From NCBI RefSeq assembly GCF_001613795.1, contig NZ_LPVZ01000013.1, positions 62,001-126,000 on the forward strand: 64,000 nucleotides of DNA, in the 5' to 3' direction. Made by a program: the position numbers and the translations under genes. The stretch comes from Thalassospira sp. MCCC 1A01148. Its GTDB lineage: Bacteria > Pseudomonadota > Alphaproteobacteria > Rhodospirillales > Thalassospiraceae. Below are positions 1 to 8,310 of the stretch, piece after piece. The stretch's first letter is position 1. Each line of letters starts with the position of its first letter. Below the pieces are notes generated by a model. The model was given only the letters and a program-made list of their open reading frames with translations, searched no databases and was not told the DNA's origin.

Positions 1-540
1 AAGAACAAGCCGGTTCTTAATACGGTATTTGAAGCCGCATTCAGGTTCATTGACCTCGCACTCAATGACAACGAATACCTGCAGCCGCAAAAACTGCATC
101 GTCTGCTGTATCTGGCGCAGGCGTATTATGGCGCAAACTATCACGGCAACATGTTGATGCCCGCCATTTTTGTCGCAGAGGAATTCGGACCGATTGAGCC
201 GAACCTTTATGCGGTGATGGAAGAATCCCGACCGGATGTACGCCTGAAACCGGTTGATCCGAAAACGGTTCACTTCCTTGAAAGCATCTGGTCGCAGTTC
301 GGTCACCACACGGTCGAACATCTCAGCATGACCGTGCGCAATCACCCGCCCTTTACCAAGGCCTATAAGGAAGGGGTGGGGACGGTCATCCCGTTCACGG
401 AACTGGTAGAATTCTATGCCTCGGTCCGCAAAAGCGCGACCACGCCAGAGGCAAAGGAGGTCGTGCGCCCGCGTGTCATGCGATCACACAAGGGCAAGCC
501 GGTTGCGACAACAGACTGGCTGCCGCGCAAGATCAAATAG
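1..540 (+). CDS. Panacea (SocA/DUF4065) domain protein, 5' end outside window
   Basis: The reading frame is open from the first base, so the gene starts upstream and only the last 179 residues are seen. The visible part matches the Panacea/SocA-like domain: a helix with LQPQKLHRLLYLAQAYY, then the segment AEEFGPIEPNLY that corresponds to the family's conserved 'a..GPv...vy' element, and a later HHTVEHLSM helix. Members of this family serve as antitoxin-like or chaperone-like partners; Caulobacter SocA, for example, delivers the SocB toxin to ClpXP. No toxin gene is visible downstream, where the next gene is convergent, so a toxin partner could only lie upstream of the window. Family assignment is fairly sure. 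The function is inferred from the family alone. Confidence 0.7.
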   Translation, partial: KNKPVLNTVFEAAFRFIDLALNDNEYLQPQKLHRLLYLAQAYYGANYHGNMLMPAIFVAEEFGPIEPNLYAVMEESRPDVRLKPVDPKTVHFLESIWSQFGHHTVEHLSMTVRNHPPFTKAYKEGVGTVIPFTELVEFYASVRKSATTPEAKEVVRPRVMRSHKGKPVATTDWLPRKIK

Positions 541-566
541 GGTTTGGTAAATAGCCAAGGGTGAGC

Positions 567-1619
567 TTATTGCTCTGAGCGCATCTGATCGCAGGGGTCA
601 CTGCGTTCAATATCAGTGGTAAACCACATGAAATCGATATCATCCGATGCACCAAACCGCATGGCGTAATCTTCGATCTGTGATGGTTCCGGGCCCGGAT
701 CATCCGCCTCGATCAGGCTGACCACAGCAATCTCGGCCTCCGGCAGCTCCGGTTCATAGCGGCGCAGATGCCACGGGACGGCGATGGTCTGACGGACATG
801 CATGGCCCCGGCAATCAGGAATGCCCCATCAATACCGTCAATGTTTGCCGTCTTGCTCATGGCCTGCGCAAGTGATGCGTCACGGGCAAACTGCACGGCG
901 GAAAAGCCGCCCAGCATGCTCTCGGGCAGCATATTGCAATGCCCTTCGGCAATTTCGACGTTAAACCGTTCCAGAACCCCGGTCGGGATGGCGGGAAGAT
1001 CAAGCTGGGTCGCCAGTTCATCTGGTATGGCGGAATTCCCCTTGGTGATCATCGGGCGCAGGATGGCGTCGGGCAGGTTGCCAGCCACCATCATCAAACC
1101 ATTGTCGCGTGCGGCCTGCGCAATCGGCGCATAATCATGCCATGACGGCCAGCCCCGGTCTTCCCACGCCATGGCCGGTCCCAGTTCCGAAATCGGTAAA
1201 TCCTGCCAATTGTGGTCAAGGGATGTTTGCTGGTCACGGGTAAACATCTCCCAGACTATGGCACGTTCGCGTTTGTCTTCTTTGCTCAGCGCGTCGACCA
1301 GTTGGGCCTGATGATGGTGATGGATGGGATTGTCGTGCTTTTCGCCGATCAGAACGTATTTGCGCTCGGCAAGGCGGTCGACCAATGCATCAAACAGGAT
1401 GTATTCGCCCGCCTGCACGTCAAAAATCAGGCCCGGAGCCGGGGGCAGGGCATTGACATCGGTAAGTCCACCATTGGCATTTTCAGTGTCATGCGCTGAA
1501 GACTGTTTGGTGATGATGGCGGCGATAACAGTCGATGCCAAAACCAGCGCAGAAGCCGCACGCGTAAAGCTGCGTGCATGTGTCTTGCGTTTGTTATGTC
1601 CTGGCACCGACTTGGGCAT
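567..1619 (-). CDS. ChaN family (haem-binding uptake, Tiki superfamily) protein
   Basis: This 350-residue protein has an N-terminal hydrophobic export signal (about residues 20-42) followed by a ChaN-like domain. The hallmark GEKHDN motif sits near residue 92, followed by a run of histidines and the helix QAQLVDAL. Another conserved piece is GAMHVRQTIAVP towards the C terminus. ChaN proteins bind haem at the cell envelope and are structurally related to the EreA/Tiki protease fold. Unlike Campylobacter ChaN, I see no cysteine lipobox in the signal region, so it may be a soluble or signal-anchored periplasmic protein. It stands alone between a convergent gene and a lyase gene on the same strand. 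The substrate is not shown by the sequence. Confidence 0.75.
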   Translation of the reverse strand: MPKSVPGHNKRKTHARSFTRAASALVLASTVIAAIITKQSSAHDTENANGGLTDVNALPPAPGLIFDVQAGEYILFDALVDRLAERKYVLIGEKHDNPIHHHHQAQLVDALSKEDKRERAIVWEMFTRDQQTSLDHNWQDLPISELGPAMAWEDRGWPSWHDYAPIAQAARDNGLMMVAGNLPDAILRPMITKGNSAIPDELATQLDLPAIPTGVLERFNVEIAEGHCNMLPESMLGGFSAVQFARDASLAQAMSKTANIDGIDGAFLIAGAMHVRQTIAVPWHLRRYEPELPEAEIAVVSLIEADDPGPEPSQIEDYAMRFGASDDIDFMWFTTDIERSDPCDQMRSEQ

Positions 1620-1654
1620 TGCTTGTTTGTTTCCAGATTGAAAACCTGTGCTGC

Positions 1655-2809
1655 CTATTTGCTTAAGCGCAGTGACGTTTCAAGGTCGTTAACAAGATCG
1701 TCGCAATCTTCAATCCCCACCGACAAGCGCAAAAGGTCTGCCGGGACGGGACTGGTCGGTCCTTCGACCGAGGAACGATGTTCGATCAGGCTTTCAACCC
1801 CGCCAAGCGATGTGGCGCGTTTAAACAGTTTGCATTGGTTGTGGAATTCAACCGCACGCTTTTCACCGCCCTTGACGCGCAGCGACAGCATACCGCCAAA
1901 GCCACCTTGCATCTGCTTTTTGGCGATGTCGTGACCAAGATGGCTTTCAAGGCCAGGGTACTGGACCTGTTCGATTTCCGGGTGGTTTTCGAAATGTTTG
2001 GCAATCGCCATGGCATTGGCACTGGCGCGTTCGACGCGGATGGAAAGTGTGCGCATGCCACGCAGCAACAGCCACGTTTCAAACACGCCCAGAACCGAAC
2101 CACCGGATGCATGCTGTTTACAAACACGCTGCCAGAATTCGCTATCCGAGGCTGTGGTCAGCGATCCCGCAAGTACGTCACTGTGGCCATTCAGATATTT
2201 TGTCGCCGAGTGCATAACGATATCGGCGCCAAATTCAATCGGGCGCGTCAGAAGCGGGGTGGCAACCGTATTATCAACGGCAACAACTGCGCCTGCGGCA
2301 TGGGCCAGCTTGGCAACGGCGGCAATATCAGTGATCTGCCAGTCCGGGTTGGCCGGGGTTTCAAGCCAGACCAGCTTGGTTTTACCGGCAACAATGTGCT
2401 TGTCCCAATCGGCGATGTCGGCGTTATCAACGAAATCAAAACTGAGGCCTGCACGTACGCCACTATCGAGCATGAAGGCGCGAAGCGCCCAATACATTAC
2501 CTTGGGCGCGACAACATGATCGCCCGGGTTAAGCGCATGCAAAACAGCAACCGCTGCGGCCATGCCCGATGCAAACAGGCGGGTTTCGGAACCGCCTTCG
2601 AGTTCATTCAGAACTGCGCAGGCCTGATCATAGGTCGGGTTGTCTGCGCGCGTATAGCAGCGTCCGTCATGATAGCTCAGATCCGTATTACGTTCGAACG
2701 TGGTTGAAGGATAAAGCGGCGGTGTGACGGACTTGGTAGCTTCATCGACCCAGCCAAGCGCCTGTGCACTTACGGTGGCGGGGGACTGTTTTTTTGCATG
2801 ATCAGACAT
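1655..2809 (-). CDS. PLP-dependent trans-sulfuration enzyme (cystathionine beta-lyase/gamma-synthase type)
   Basis: A Cys/Met metabolism PLP enzyme of 384 residues, the normal length for this fold type I family. The PLP-binding lysine lies in HSATKYLNGHSDV (about K204), and the cofactor aspartate in AVVAVDNTVATP (about D179). It would act in the cytoplasm on cystathionine or a related thioether. A second homologue with typical cystathionine beta-lyase features lies at 21657-22841; the two differ clearly, for example in the residues around the PLP lysine (SATKYLNG here, AGTKYIVG there). This copy lacks the FGMGFSWGG signature, so its substrate is less certain; cystathionine gamma-synthase or a beta-lyase are both possible. 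The start is preceded by AGGTG at a suitable distance. The upstream FAD oxidoreductase gene diverges from it. Confidence 0.8.
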   Translation of the reverse strand: MSDHAKKQSPATVSAQALGWVDEATKSVTPPLYPSTTFERNTDLSYHDGRCYTRADNPTYDQACAVLNELEGGSETRLFASGMAAAVAVLHALNPGDHVVAPKVMYWALRAFMLDSGVRAGLSFDFVDNADIADWDKHIVAGKTKLVWLETPANPDWQITDIAAVAKLAHAAGAVVAVDNTVATPLLTRPIEFGADIVMHSATKYLNGHSDVLAGSLTTASDSEFWQRVCKQHASGGSVLGVFETWLLLRGMRTLSIRVERASANAMAIAKHFENHPEIEQVQYPGLESHLGHDIAKKQMQGGFGGMLSLRVKGGEKRAVEFHNQCKLFKRATSLGGVESLIEHRSSVEGPTSPVPADLLRLSVGIEDCDDLVNDLETSLRLSK

Positions 2810-2910
2810 GGTGGCACCTGATTTGGTTGAGATTTATTGCCGCGCAACATAACGTGGTTCACGCCACACACCAAATTGAATTGCCACCAATCTTGATTTT
2901 AGGCCCCCAC

Positions 2911-4224
2911 ATGACGAATTACCCGAAAATCACCCTGCCCAAAGAATGCGACGTCGTTGTGATCGGCGGCGGCATTCATGGGTCATCTTGCGCCTATTAC
3001 CTGACCAAGGCGGGAATGAAAGTCGTCCTTCTGGAAAAAGACACGATTGCATCACATCAATCGGGTCGTGCTTGGGGTTTTGTCCGCCAGCAGGGGCGTG
3101 ATCCGCTTGAACTGCCGCTGATGATGGAAGGCAACAAGATCTGGCAAGGCCTTGAAAAGGAACTGAATGCCGATCTGGAATGGCGTCAGGGCGGGGTTTT
3201 GTTCGTCGCGCGCGATGACAAGGAAATGTCTCAGTTTGAAGGCTGGCTCGACGACACCAAACATTTTGGCATCGAAACCCGGGTCCTTGACCCCAAGGGT
3301 GTCGCGAAAATGATTCCCGGCATCACGACGCCGGGTGTTGGCGGTATTTACACTCCGTCTGATGGACAGGCCGAACCGAAAAAGGCCGCACCCGCCATTG
3401 CCAAACGTGCAAGTGAGATGGGCGCAGTAATCGCCGAGGGATGCGGCGCACTGTCGATCGAGACCGAAGCAGGCGCGATCAGTTCTGTCGTTTCCGAACA
3501 GGGCGAGGTCAAATGCAAATACGTGATCTGTGCAGCCGGGGCTGCGACGCATAAATTCGTTGCCAAGTTCGGCAGACGCCTGCCGCAACAAACCACGCGC
3601 GGGACGGTTATTCGCACCACCCCGGTGCCGGATATCTCAGCCGCCGGGACTTTGGCCGCCGGGCTGGCGTTTCGTCAGCGTGCAGATGGGTCGATGAACA
3701 TCGCCGATGAATTCATGACCGACATTGATTTGACCATGGGCCGTTTGAAATTCGCCCGCGACTTCATGCCGGGTCTGTTTGATAACTGGGCGACCTTCAA
3801 GTTCCACTTCAACAAGCGGTTCTTTGATGATCTGGTCGATCGTGTTCCTGGGTCGGACGCCTCAAAACAACCGATGATCGGGCGGCGCACCAATCAGGCG
3901 GAACCCTATGAGGTGCGTGTGAAAAACGCCATGCGCAATCTGCAAAAGGTGCTGCCGCAGATAAAGAAAGTGGGCATTGCCGACACATGGGCGGGCGATA
4001 TCGATGTCACCCCGGATGCCGTGCCGGTGATTGATCAGTTCGACAATCCCAAGCATTTCTTTGTCGCGTCGGGCTTTTCTGGCCATGGATTTGCCATGGG
4101 GCCCGTCGTTGGCAAGGTGCTGGCAGACTGGATCACCACCGGCGAACCATCCATCACGCTTGAGGGTATGGAGCTTAACCGGTTCGAGGATGGCACCCGC
4201 CGTGTTCCGCGGACACGGGTCTGA
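2911..4224 (+). CDS. NAD(P)/FAD-dependent oxidoreductase of the DAO (D-amino acid oxidase/glycine oxidase) family
   Basis: The 437-residue protein begins with a Rossmann FAD-binding element, VVVIGGGIHGSSCAYYL (about residues 15-31), and ends with a second FAD-contact region around ASGFSGHGFAMGPVVG, both typical of DAO-family flavoproteins such as sarcosine oxidase and D-amino acid dehydrogenases. I chose the ATG at 2911 because the longer frame starts inside the oppositely oriented lyase gene and its extra residues do not resemble a protein. It probably oxidises a secondary or D-amine in the cytoplasm. The conserved segment ADTWAGDIDVTPDAVPVID near the C terminus is common in sarcosine oxidase-like members. 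The substrate cannot be read from sequence. Confidence 0.85.
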   Translation: MTNYPKITLPKECDVVVIGGGIHGSSCAYYLTKAGMKVVLLEKDTIASHQSGRAWGFVRQQGRDPLELPLMMEGNKIWQGLEKELNADLEWRQGGVLFVARDDKEMSQFEGWLDDTKHFGIETRVLDPKGVAKMIPGITTPGVGGIYTPSDGQAEPKKAAPAIAKRASEMGAVIAEGCGALSIETEAGAISSVVSEQGEVKCKYVICAAGAATHKFVAKFGRRLPQQTTRGTVIRTTPVPDISAAGTLAAGLAFRQRADGSMNIADEFMTDIDLTMGRLKFARDFMPGLFDNWATFKFHFNKRFFDDLVDRVPGSDASKQPMIGRRTNQAEPYEVRVKNAMRNLQKVLPQIKKVGIADTWAGDIDVTPDAVPVIDQFDNPKHFFVASGFSGHGFAMGPVVGKVLADWITTGEPSITLEGMELNRFEDGTRRVPRTRV

Positions 4225-4259
4225 TCACGTGTCCTGAAACTGAAATCGGGTCGGGGTGG

Positions 4260-5111
4260 TTAAAGGCTGCGCGCCAGGCGCAGGATAATCGCCCCGCCCA
4301 GTGTCATCATGGTCGAGGACAGCTTCACAAGATTAAGCTTCTCGCCCATGAAGAACACGCCGATCAAAAGGGCAAAGACAATGCCCGTTTCACGCAAGGC
4401 GACGACAAGCGGGATCGGGGCCTGTGTAAATGCCCACATGACCGTGGCATAGGCGGCAAAGGATGCGGTGCCGCCAACGACAAAGACCTTTTTGCCCCTT
4501 TGCGCAATATCGACCAGCATGCGGCGTCGCATAAAGGTCACGATTACAGCAAAGATGACGATATTTCCGATGGTCTGATAGCTGTAATAGCCAAGAGCGG
4601 TTCCTGCCAGCCTTGCACCTGTGCCATCGACCAGTGAATAGCTGCTGATGAAACAACCGGTGATAATGGCAGCAAGGGCAGCGTTGCGGTTACGCAGGCC
4701 ATCGGCTTGACGGGTGATGCACATGCTGATGATGCCAACCCCGATGACAACAATCGCAAGCCATTCACTGACATGCAGGGTAACCCCCATGATCAGGACC
4801 GAAACAGCCGCGACAATCAACGGCGAAGATCCGCGCGCAATCGGATAAACCTGGCTCAGATCGCCCAAACGATACGCCAGGATCAGAAACAGCTGATAGC
4901 CAATATGAAGCCCGATGGAGCCGATCAAATACGGCCAGCTTTCCGGTGCCGGAAGGTCAACAAACGGCAACAGGATCAGAACAATCGGCGTATGACCCAG
5001 CACGATTGCCGTCATGTTCATCAGTTTGTCCGAGCCGCCCTTGACCAATGCATTCCACACGGCATGCATCAGGGCAGCACCCATTACGGCAAGAAAGACA
5101 GTCAGACTCAT
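4260..5111 (-). CDS. EamA/DMT family transporter
   Basis: An integral membrane protein of 283 residues with about ten hydrophobic helices, including two weakly similar halves as expected for the drug/metabolite transporter superfamily. The N-terminal helix MSLTVFLAVMGAALMHAVWN is a typical EamA start, and for that reason I use the ATG at 5111 rather than one 13 codons upstream. The ends of helices carry the usual RG (YPIARGSSPL) and RETG (ALRETGIVFALLIGVFFMGE) motifs. It should export or import a small metabolite across the inner membrane. It is convergent with the FAD oxidoreductase, with a gap of about 35 bases. No substrate is indicated. Confidence 0.85.
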   Translation of the reverse strand: MSLTVFLAVMGAALMHAVWNALVKGGSDKLMNMTAIVLGHTPIVLILLPFVDLPAPESWPYLIGSIGLHIGYQLFLILAYRLGDLSQVYPIARGSSPLIVAAVSVLIMGVTLHVSEWLAIVVIGVGIISMCITRQADGLRNRNAALAAIITGCFISSYSLVDGTGARLAGTALGYYSYQTIGNIVIFAVIVTFMRRRMLVDIAQRGKKVFVVGGTASFAAYATVMWAFTQAPIPLVVALRETGIVFALLIGVFFMGEKLNLVKLSSTMMTLGGAIILRLARSL

Positions 5112-5202
5112 TGTGGGGCAATCAATGTTACGGTTTTGTGACGCAATCATTGATGCTTAGCACGCAGCTTGAAAAACCACCAAACCGAACTTGAATGGGC
5201 AG

Positions 5203-6312
5203 CTATGAGCCGGACGCCGTATGCTCGACCTTTTGCGCGGTTGTCGATGCGGCCGCGGCTTTGCCATCAAAGGAACGGGTGGCGCCGATTGGCGGGGCAA
5301 TGAAATCGCCATCTGCAATGCCGTTGCTTTTGCGTGCGGATGCCAATCGGACGGGCGGCTCGTCCACCGGTTCGGCCGTCAGCACGAAAGTGCCCCAGTG
5401 AATGGCAAGTGCCTGTTTGACGCGCATTTTCTGCATGATCTGAATGGCTTCTTCGGGATTGCAGTGCGAATTGCGCATGAAGTCGCGCGGGTCATAGGCC
5501 CCGATGGGGATCAAGCCGAAATCAATCCCGCCATGGATTGCGCCCATTTCGGTAAACAGGGCTTCGTTCCAGCCGGTGTCGCCAACAAAATAGAACCGGT
5601 AGCCGTCAGCGAATTCAAGAACATAACCGCCCCACAGCATTTCCTTGCGGTCCTTGGTAGTGCGGCTTGACCAGTGGTTTGATGGTACATGGGTGATTTT
5701 CAGATCATCGTGATGATGGCTTTCATCCCAATCAAGCTCGACATAGCGATCCGCGCGAATGCCGGCCTTTTCCAGAAGCGGACCGTTTTTTAGCGGCAAG
5801 ACATAGCGCGGCTCGTTGCCAAGCTGCGTCAGGCTGGCAAGATCGAAATGGTCATAGTGGTTATGTGAAAGCACTACCACATCAAGCTTGGGTAACTGTT
5901 CAATGGCAAGACCCGGTTGGGTATAGCGTTTCGGTCCAAGGCGCTTGAAGGGCGATGCACGTTTGGAAAAGACCGGATCTGTCAGGATGTTCAGCCCGCC
6001 ATATTGTACCAAGACCGTGGCATGGCCGACCCAGGTGACCTGAAGGCGGCTCGGATCCGGATTGTGGATGGCGTCATGGTCGGGTGTTTCGGTCGGGATT
6101 TTGCCGATCTGATGTTTGGCCTTGGGCCAATCGTCATCACCAAAATAGCGTCTGCGCAAAAAGCGCCAAAACGACCGTTTGACCGGATCGGGCAGGGGGT
6201 GACGGTTTTCAAAGCCGGTATCGGTATGATGGGCGGGTTTTGTTTTTTGCTGCACTTTGATGTCCTGCTCCGGTTTTGGCGTAACCGCCCTGATTGTCTT
6301 GATACGACCCAT
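5203..6312 (-). CDS. MBL-fold metallo-hydrolase (NAPE-PLD/UlaG-like)
   Basis: A 369-residue metallo-beta-lactamase-fold protein. The metal-binding motif HNHYDH is at about residues 150-155, preceded by VTWVGHATVLVQ and LTDPVFSKRASPF, which are characteristic of the N-acyl-phosphatidylethanolamine phospholipase D/RomA-like subgroup. Further metal ligands are likely in FYFVGDTGWNEALF and the late LAIHWGTFVLT. There is no clear signal peptide, so it is probably cytoplasmic. It lies downstream of thiY on the same strand but is separated from it by three stacked hairpins (6349-6447), so it is probably transcribed separately. The true start may be a little further in. The substrate is unknown. Confidence 0.85.
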   Translation of the reverse strand: MGRIKTIRAVTPKPEQDIKVQQKTKPAHHTDTGFENRHPLPDPVKRSFWRFLRRRYFGDDDWPKAKHQIGKIPTETPDHDAIHNPDPSRLQVTWVGHATVLVQYGGLNILTDPVFSKRASPFKRLGPKRYTQPGLAIEQLPKLDVVVLSHNHYDHFDLASLTQLGNEPRYVLPLKNGPLLEKAGIRADRYVELDWDESHHHDDLKITHVPSNHWSSRTTKDRKEMLWGGYVLEFADGYRFYFVGDTGWNEALFTEMGAIHGGIDFGLIPIGAYDPRDFMRNSHCNPEEAIQIMQKMRVKQALAIHWGTFVLTAEPVDEPPVRLASARKSNGIADGDFIAPPIGATRSFDGKAAAASTTAQKVEHTASGS

Positions 6313-6348
6313 TATAAGGTAACGGGCAATTCAACCGGCGCAAGGGAA

Positions 6349-6447
6349 AGGCCGGAATGCGGGGCACATTCCGACCTTTCTTGGTGGTCTGCCCATGCGG
6401 GGGGCAGACCAATGCTTTCGCAACGACTGGGACACAGGTTGCGAAAG
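6349..6447. repeat. Three consecutive hairpin-forming inverted repeats between thiY and the MBL hydrolase gene
   Basis: Three inverted repeats follow each other in about 100 bases. One pairs GGAATG with CATTCC inside 6349-6375. One pairs GGTCTGCCC with GGGCAGACC inside 6385-6409. The third pairs GCTTTCGCAAC (6413-6423) with GTTGCGAAAGC (6437-6447). Read on the minus strand, the last hairpin encountered is followed by TTTCC, so it could terminate the thiamine-uptake operon. The role of the other two is not known. Confidence 0.6.
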
Positions 6448-6463
6448 CAGGGGGGACTGAATT

Positions 6464-7417
6464 TTATTCGATTACGGTCGCATAGGTCTCAAGCGCCGGG
6501 CTTTCTTCGATCAGGCCCTGTTTGACCATGTAATCGGCAAACCGGGCATAGCGCGACTTATCAAGGGCTGCCGGTCGCAGTGCAAAGCGCGGCAGGGTAT
6601 CGGCCCATGCCTTGATGTTGAGTTCATCATCAAGGTTCGGATAGGCGGAAATAAAGGCCTGCCAGCTGTCATCGGGATGGTTGATCAGGTACTGTACACC
6701 TTCTTCAAGGGCAGCCAGCATGCGGGCATAACGCGGGTCATCGACCTTGTCGTTGCGCACCGTGAGGATCAGTTCGTCATAGGGCGGAACGCCTTCTTCC
6801 TCGACATAAAATGCCTTGCCCGGCTTGCCTTCGATTTCCATCTGGTTGAGCTCGAAATTGCGATAGCCGCCAATGATCGCATCGACCTGACCGGAATAAA
6901 GCGACGGCGAAAGCGAGAAGTTCACATTGATCAGCTCAACATCATCCATTGAAACACCATGGTTACCCAGCATGGTGCCAAGAAGCGCATCCTCAAATCC
7001 CGCCAGGGAATAGCCGATTTTCTTGCCCTTGAGATCGGCGATTTCCTTGATCGGACCGTCTTTAAGGACAATCAGGCTGTTAAGCGGGGTGGCGACAAGG
7101 GTGCCGATACGGGTCAACGGCAGACCTTCGGCCGCCTGAACATGGAGCTGCGGCTGATAGTTCACCGCGACATCCCCCTGACCGGCGGCAACAAGACGCG
7201 GCGGGGCGGACGGATCGGATGGTTCGATCAGCTCGACCTCCAGATCATGATTGGCAAAGAAGCCCTTTTCCTTGGCAACGATCAGCGGTGCGTGATCGGG
7301 GTTCACAAACCAATCAAGAAGAATGACCAGCTTGTCCGCCGCAAAGGCCGTGCTGGATGCGCCCAGAAGAGCAGCACCAAGGGTGGCCGCGGTAATCATG
7401 GATTTCAGGCGAGACAT
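6464..7417 (-). CDS. thiY: Thiamine-precursor (HMP/formylaminopyrimidine) ABC transporter substrate-binding protein
   Basis: A periplasmic binding protein of 317 residues with a Sec signal peptide (about 1-26, ending STAFAADK). The mature part is an NMT1/THI5-like domain: LLDWFVNPDHAPLIVAKEKG at the start is the classic signature of this family, followed by VAAGQGDVAVNYQPQLHVQ. It is the third gene of an operon headed by a TPP riboswitch, with the ATPase and permease genes upstream, which strongly supports a role in uptake of a pyrimidine precursor of thiamine. An 80-base spacer separates it from the permease gene. Repression by thiamine pyrophosphate through the riboswitch is expected for the whole operon. 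Confidence 0.88.
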   Translation of the reverse strand: MSRLKSMITAATLGAALLGASSTAFAADKLVILLDWFVNPDHAPLIVAKEKGFFANHDLEVELIEPSDPSAPPRLVAAGQGDVAVNYQPQLHVQAAEGLPLTRIGTLVATPLNSLIVLKDGPIKEIADLKGKKIGYSLAGFEDALLGTMLGNHGVSMDDVELINVNFSLSPSLYSGQVDAIIGGYRNFELNQMEIEGKPGKAFYVEEEGVPPYDELILTVRNDKVDDPRYARMLAALEEGVQYLINHPDDSWQAFISAYPNLDDELNIKAWADTLPRFALRPAALDKSRYARFADYMVKQGLIEESPALETYATVIE

Positions 7418-7497
7418 GGAAGAACCTCCGTATTTGTGCGCCGTGCGTTAATTGTATGATGAATGTTTTTGCCGCCCATCAGGTGGCGTTAATCATT

Positions 7498-8310
7498 TTA
7501 TCGTGCAGGTTTCAGACTGTCGGGTTGCCATGGCAGGGCTGCGCGCAGCACGCGATCAACAATGAAATATTGCGTGATCGAAAACGCGCACAGGATCAGA
7601 AGACAGGCAAAAACCATATCGATCTGAACCCGCGCATTGGCATGCAGCATCAGATAACCCAGCCCGTGACTGGACCCGACCCATTCGCCAATCACCGCCC
7701 CGATCGGAGCAACGGCGGTGGCAACGCGGAAACCCGATGCAAAGGCGGGCAGGGCGGCGGGCAATCGAATATGGGTCAAAAGCCGCCAACGACTGGCCCC
7801 CATGGTACGTGCCAGATCAAGCCAACCGGTTTCGGTGCGTGACAGGCCATCGAAAAAGGCGACGGTGACCGGGAAGAAGATGATCAATGCGGCCATGGCG
7901 ATTTTGGACGCCAGACCAAAGCCCAACCACAGCACCAGAAGCGGCGCCAGGGCAAAGAACGGAATGGCCTGCGATACCAGAAGGATCGGCATCAACCAGA
8001 AACGCACCGGCGAAAACAACGCCATCGGAATGGCGGCCAGCGTGCCAAGGGCTGCGCCGGCAAACAGACCGATCACGGTTTCAGCAATGGTATATTGCGC
8101 ATGATCGAACAGCACATCATGGCGCGCGATCAACGTGGCCCAGACATCGGCGGGCGTCGGCAGCATGTATTTCGGCGCACCGGTCACAATCACCAGCATC
8201 TGCCAGGTGATGATCAGGGCAACGATAATGATCAGCGGCCGGGCCAGGACCAGCCAGCGGCGCTCCGACAGTGCTTTTCTATTTGTATGAGGATTGTTTT
8301 GCTTGCTCAT
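7498..8310 (-). CDS. thiX: Thiamine-precursor ABC transporter permease
   Basis: A 270-residue BPD-type ABC permease with about six membrane helices. The cytoplasmic EAA-type loop reads ARTMGASRWRLLTHIRLPAALP at roughly residues 175-196, which couples to the ATPase. It belongs to the SsuC/ThiX group. Its ATG overlaps the stop codon of the upstream ATPase gene (ATGA at 8307-8310), so the two are translationally coupled. Operon position and the TPP riboswitch upstream indicate that it carries a thiamine precursor rather than an alkanesulfonate or taurine, the substrates of close relatives. Confidence 0.88.
   Translation of the reverse strand: MSKQNNPHTNRKALSERRWLVLARPLIIIVALIITWQMLVIVTGAPKYMLPTPADVWATLIARHDVLFDHAQYTIAETVIGLFAGAALGTLAAIPMALFSPVRFWLMPILLVSQAIPFFALAPLLVLWLGFGLASKIAMAALIIFFPVTVAFFDGLSRTETGWLDLARTMGASRWRLLTHIRLPAALPAFASGFRVATAVAPIGAVIGEWVGSSHGLGYLMLHANARVQIDMVFACLLILCAFSITQYFIVDRVLRAALPWQPDSLKPAR

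Noticed and set aside
1-540. A complete toxin-antitoxin pair with the SocA-like protein.
   Set aside because: No toxin-like gene follows; the neighbour is a convergent ChaN gene, and the upstream side is outside the window.
1778-2707. A 309-codon plus-strand frame opposite the trans-sulfuration lyase gene.
   Set aside because: An antisense shadow produced by the GC-rich codon pattern; the lyase on the other strand has its PLP lysine and all motifs.
2764-2910. The 49-codon upstream extension of the FAD oxidoreductase.
   Set aside because: It starts inside the divergent lyase gene and the residues do not resemble the family; the FAD motif begins properly after the ATG at 2911.
2810-2910. A SAM-type riboswitch upstream of the trans-sulfuration lyase gene.
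   Set aside because: I searched the leader for SAM-II and SAM/SAH consensus elements and found no convincing match.
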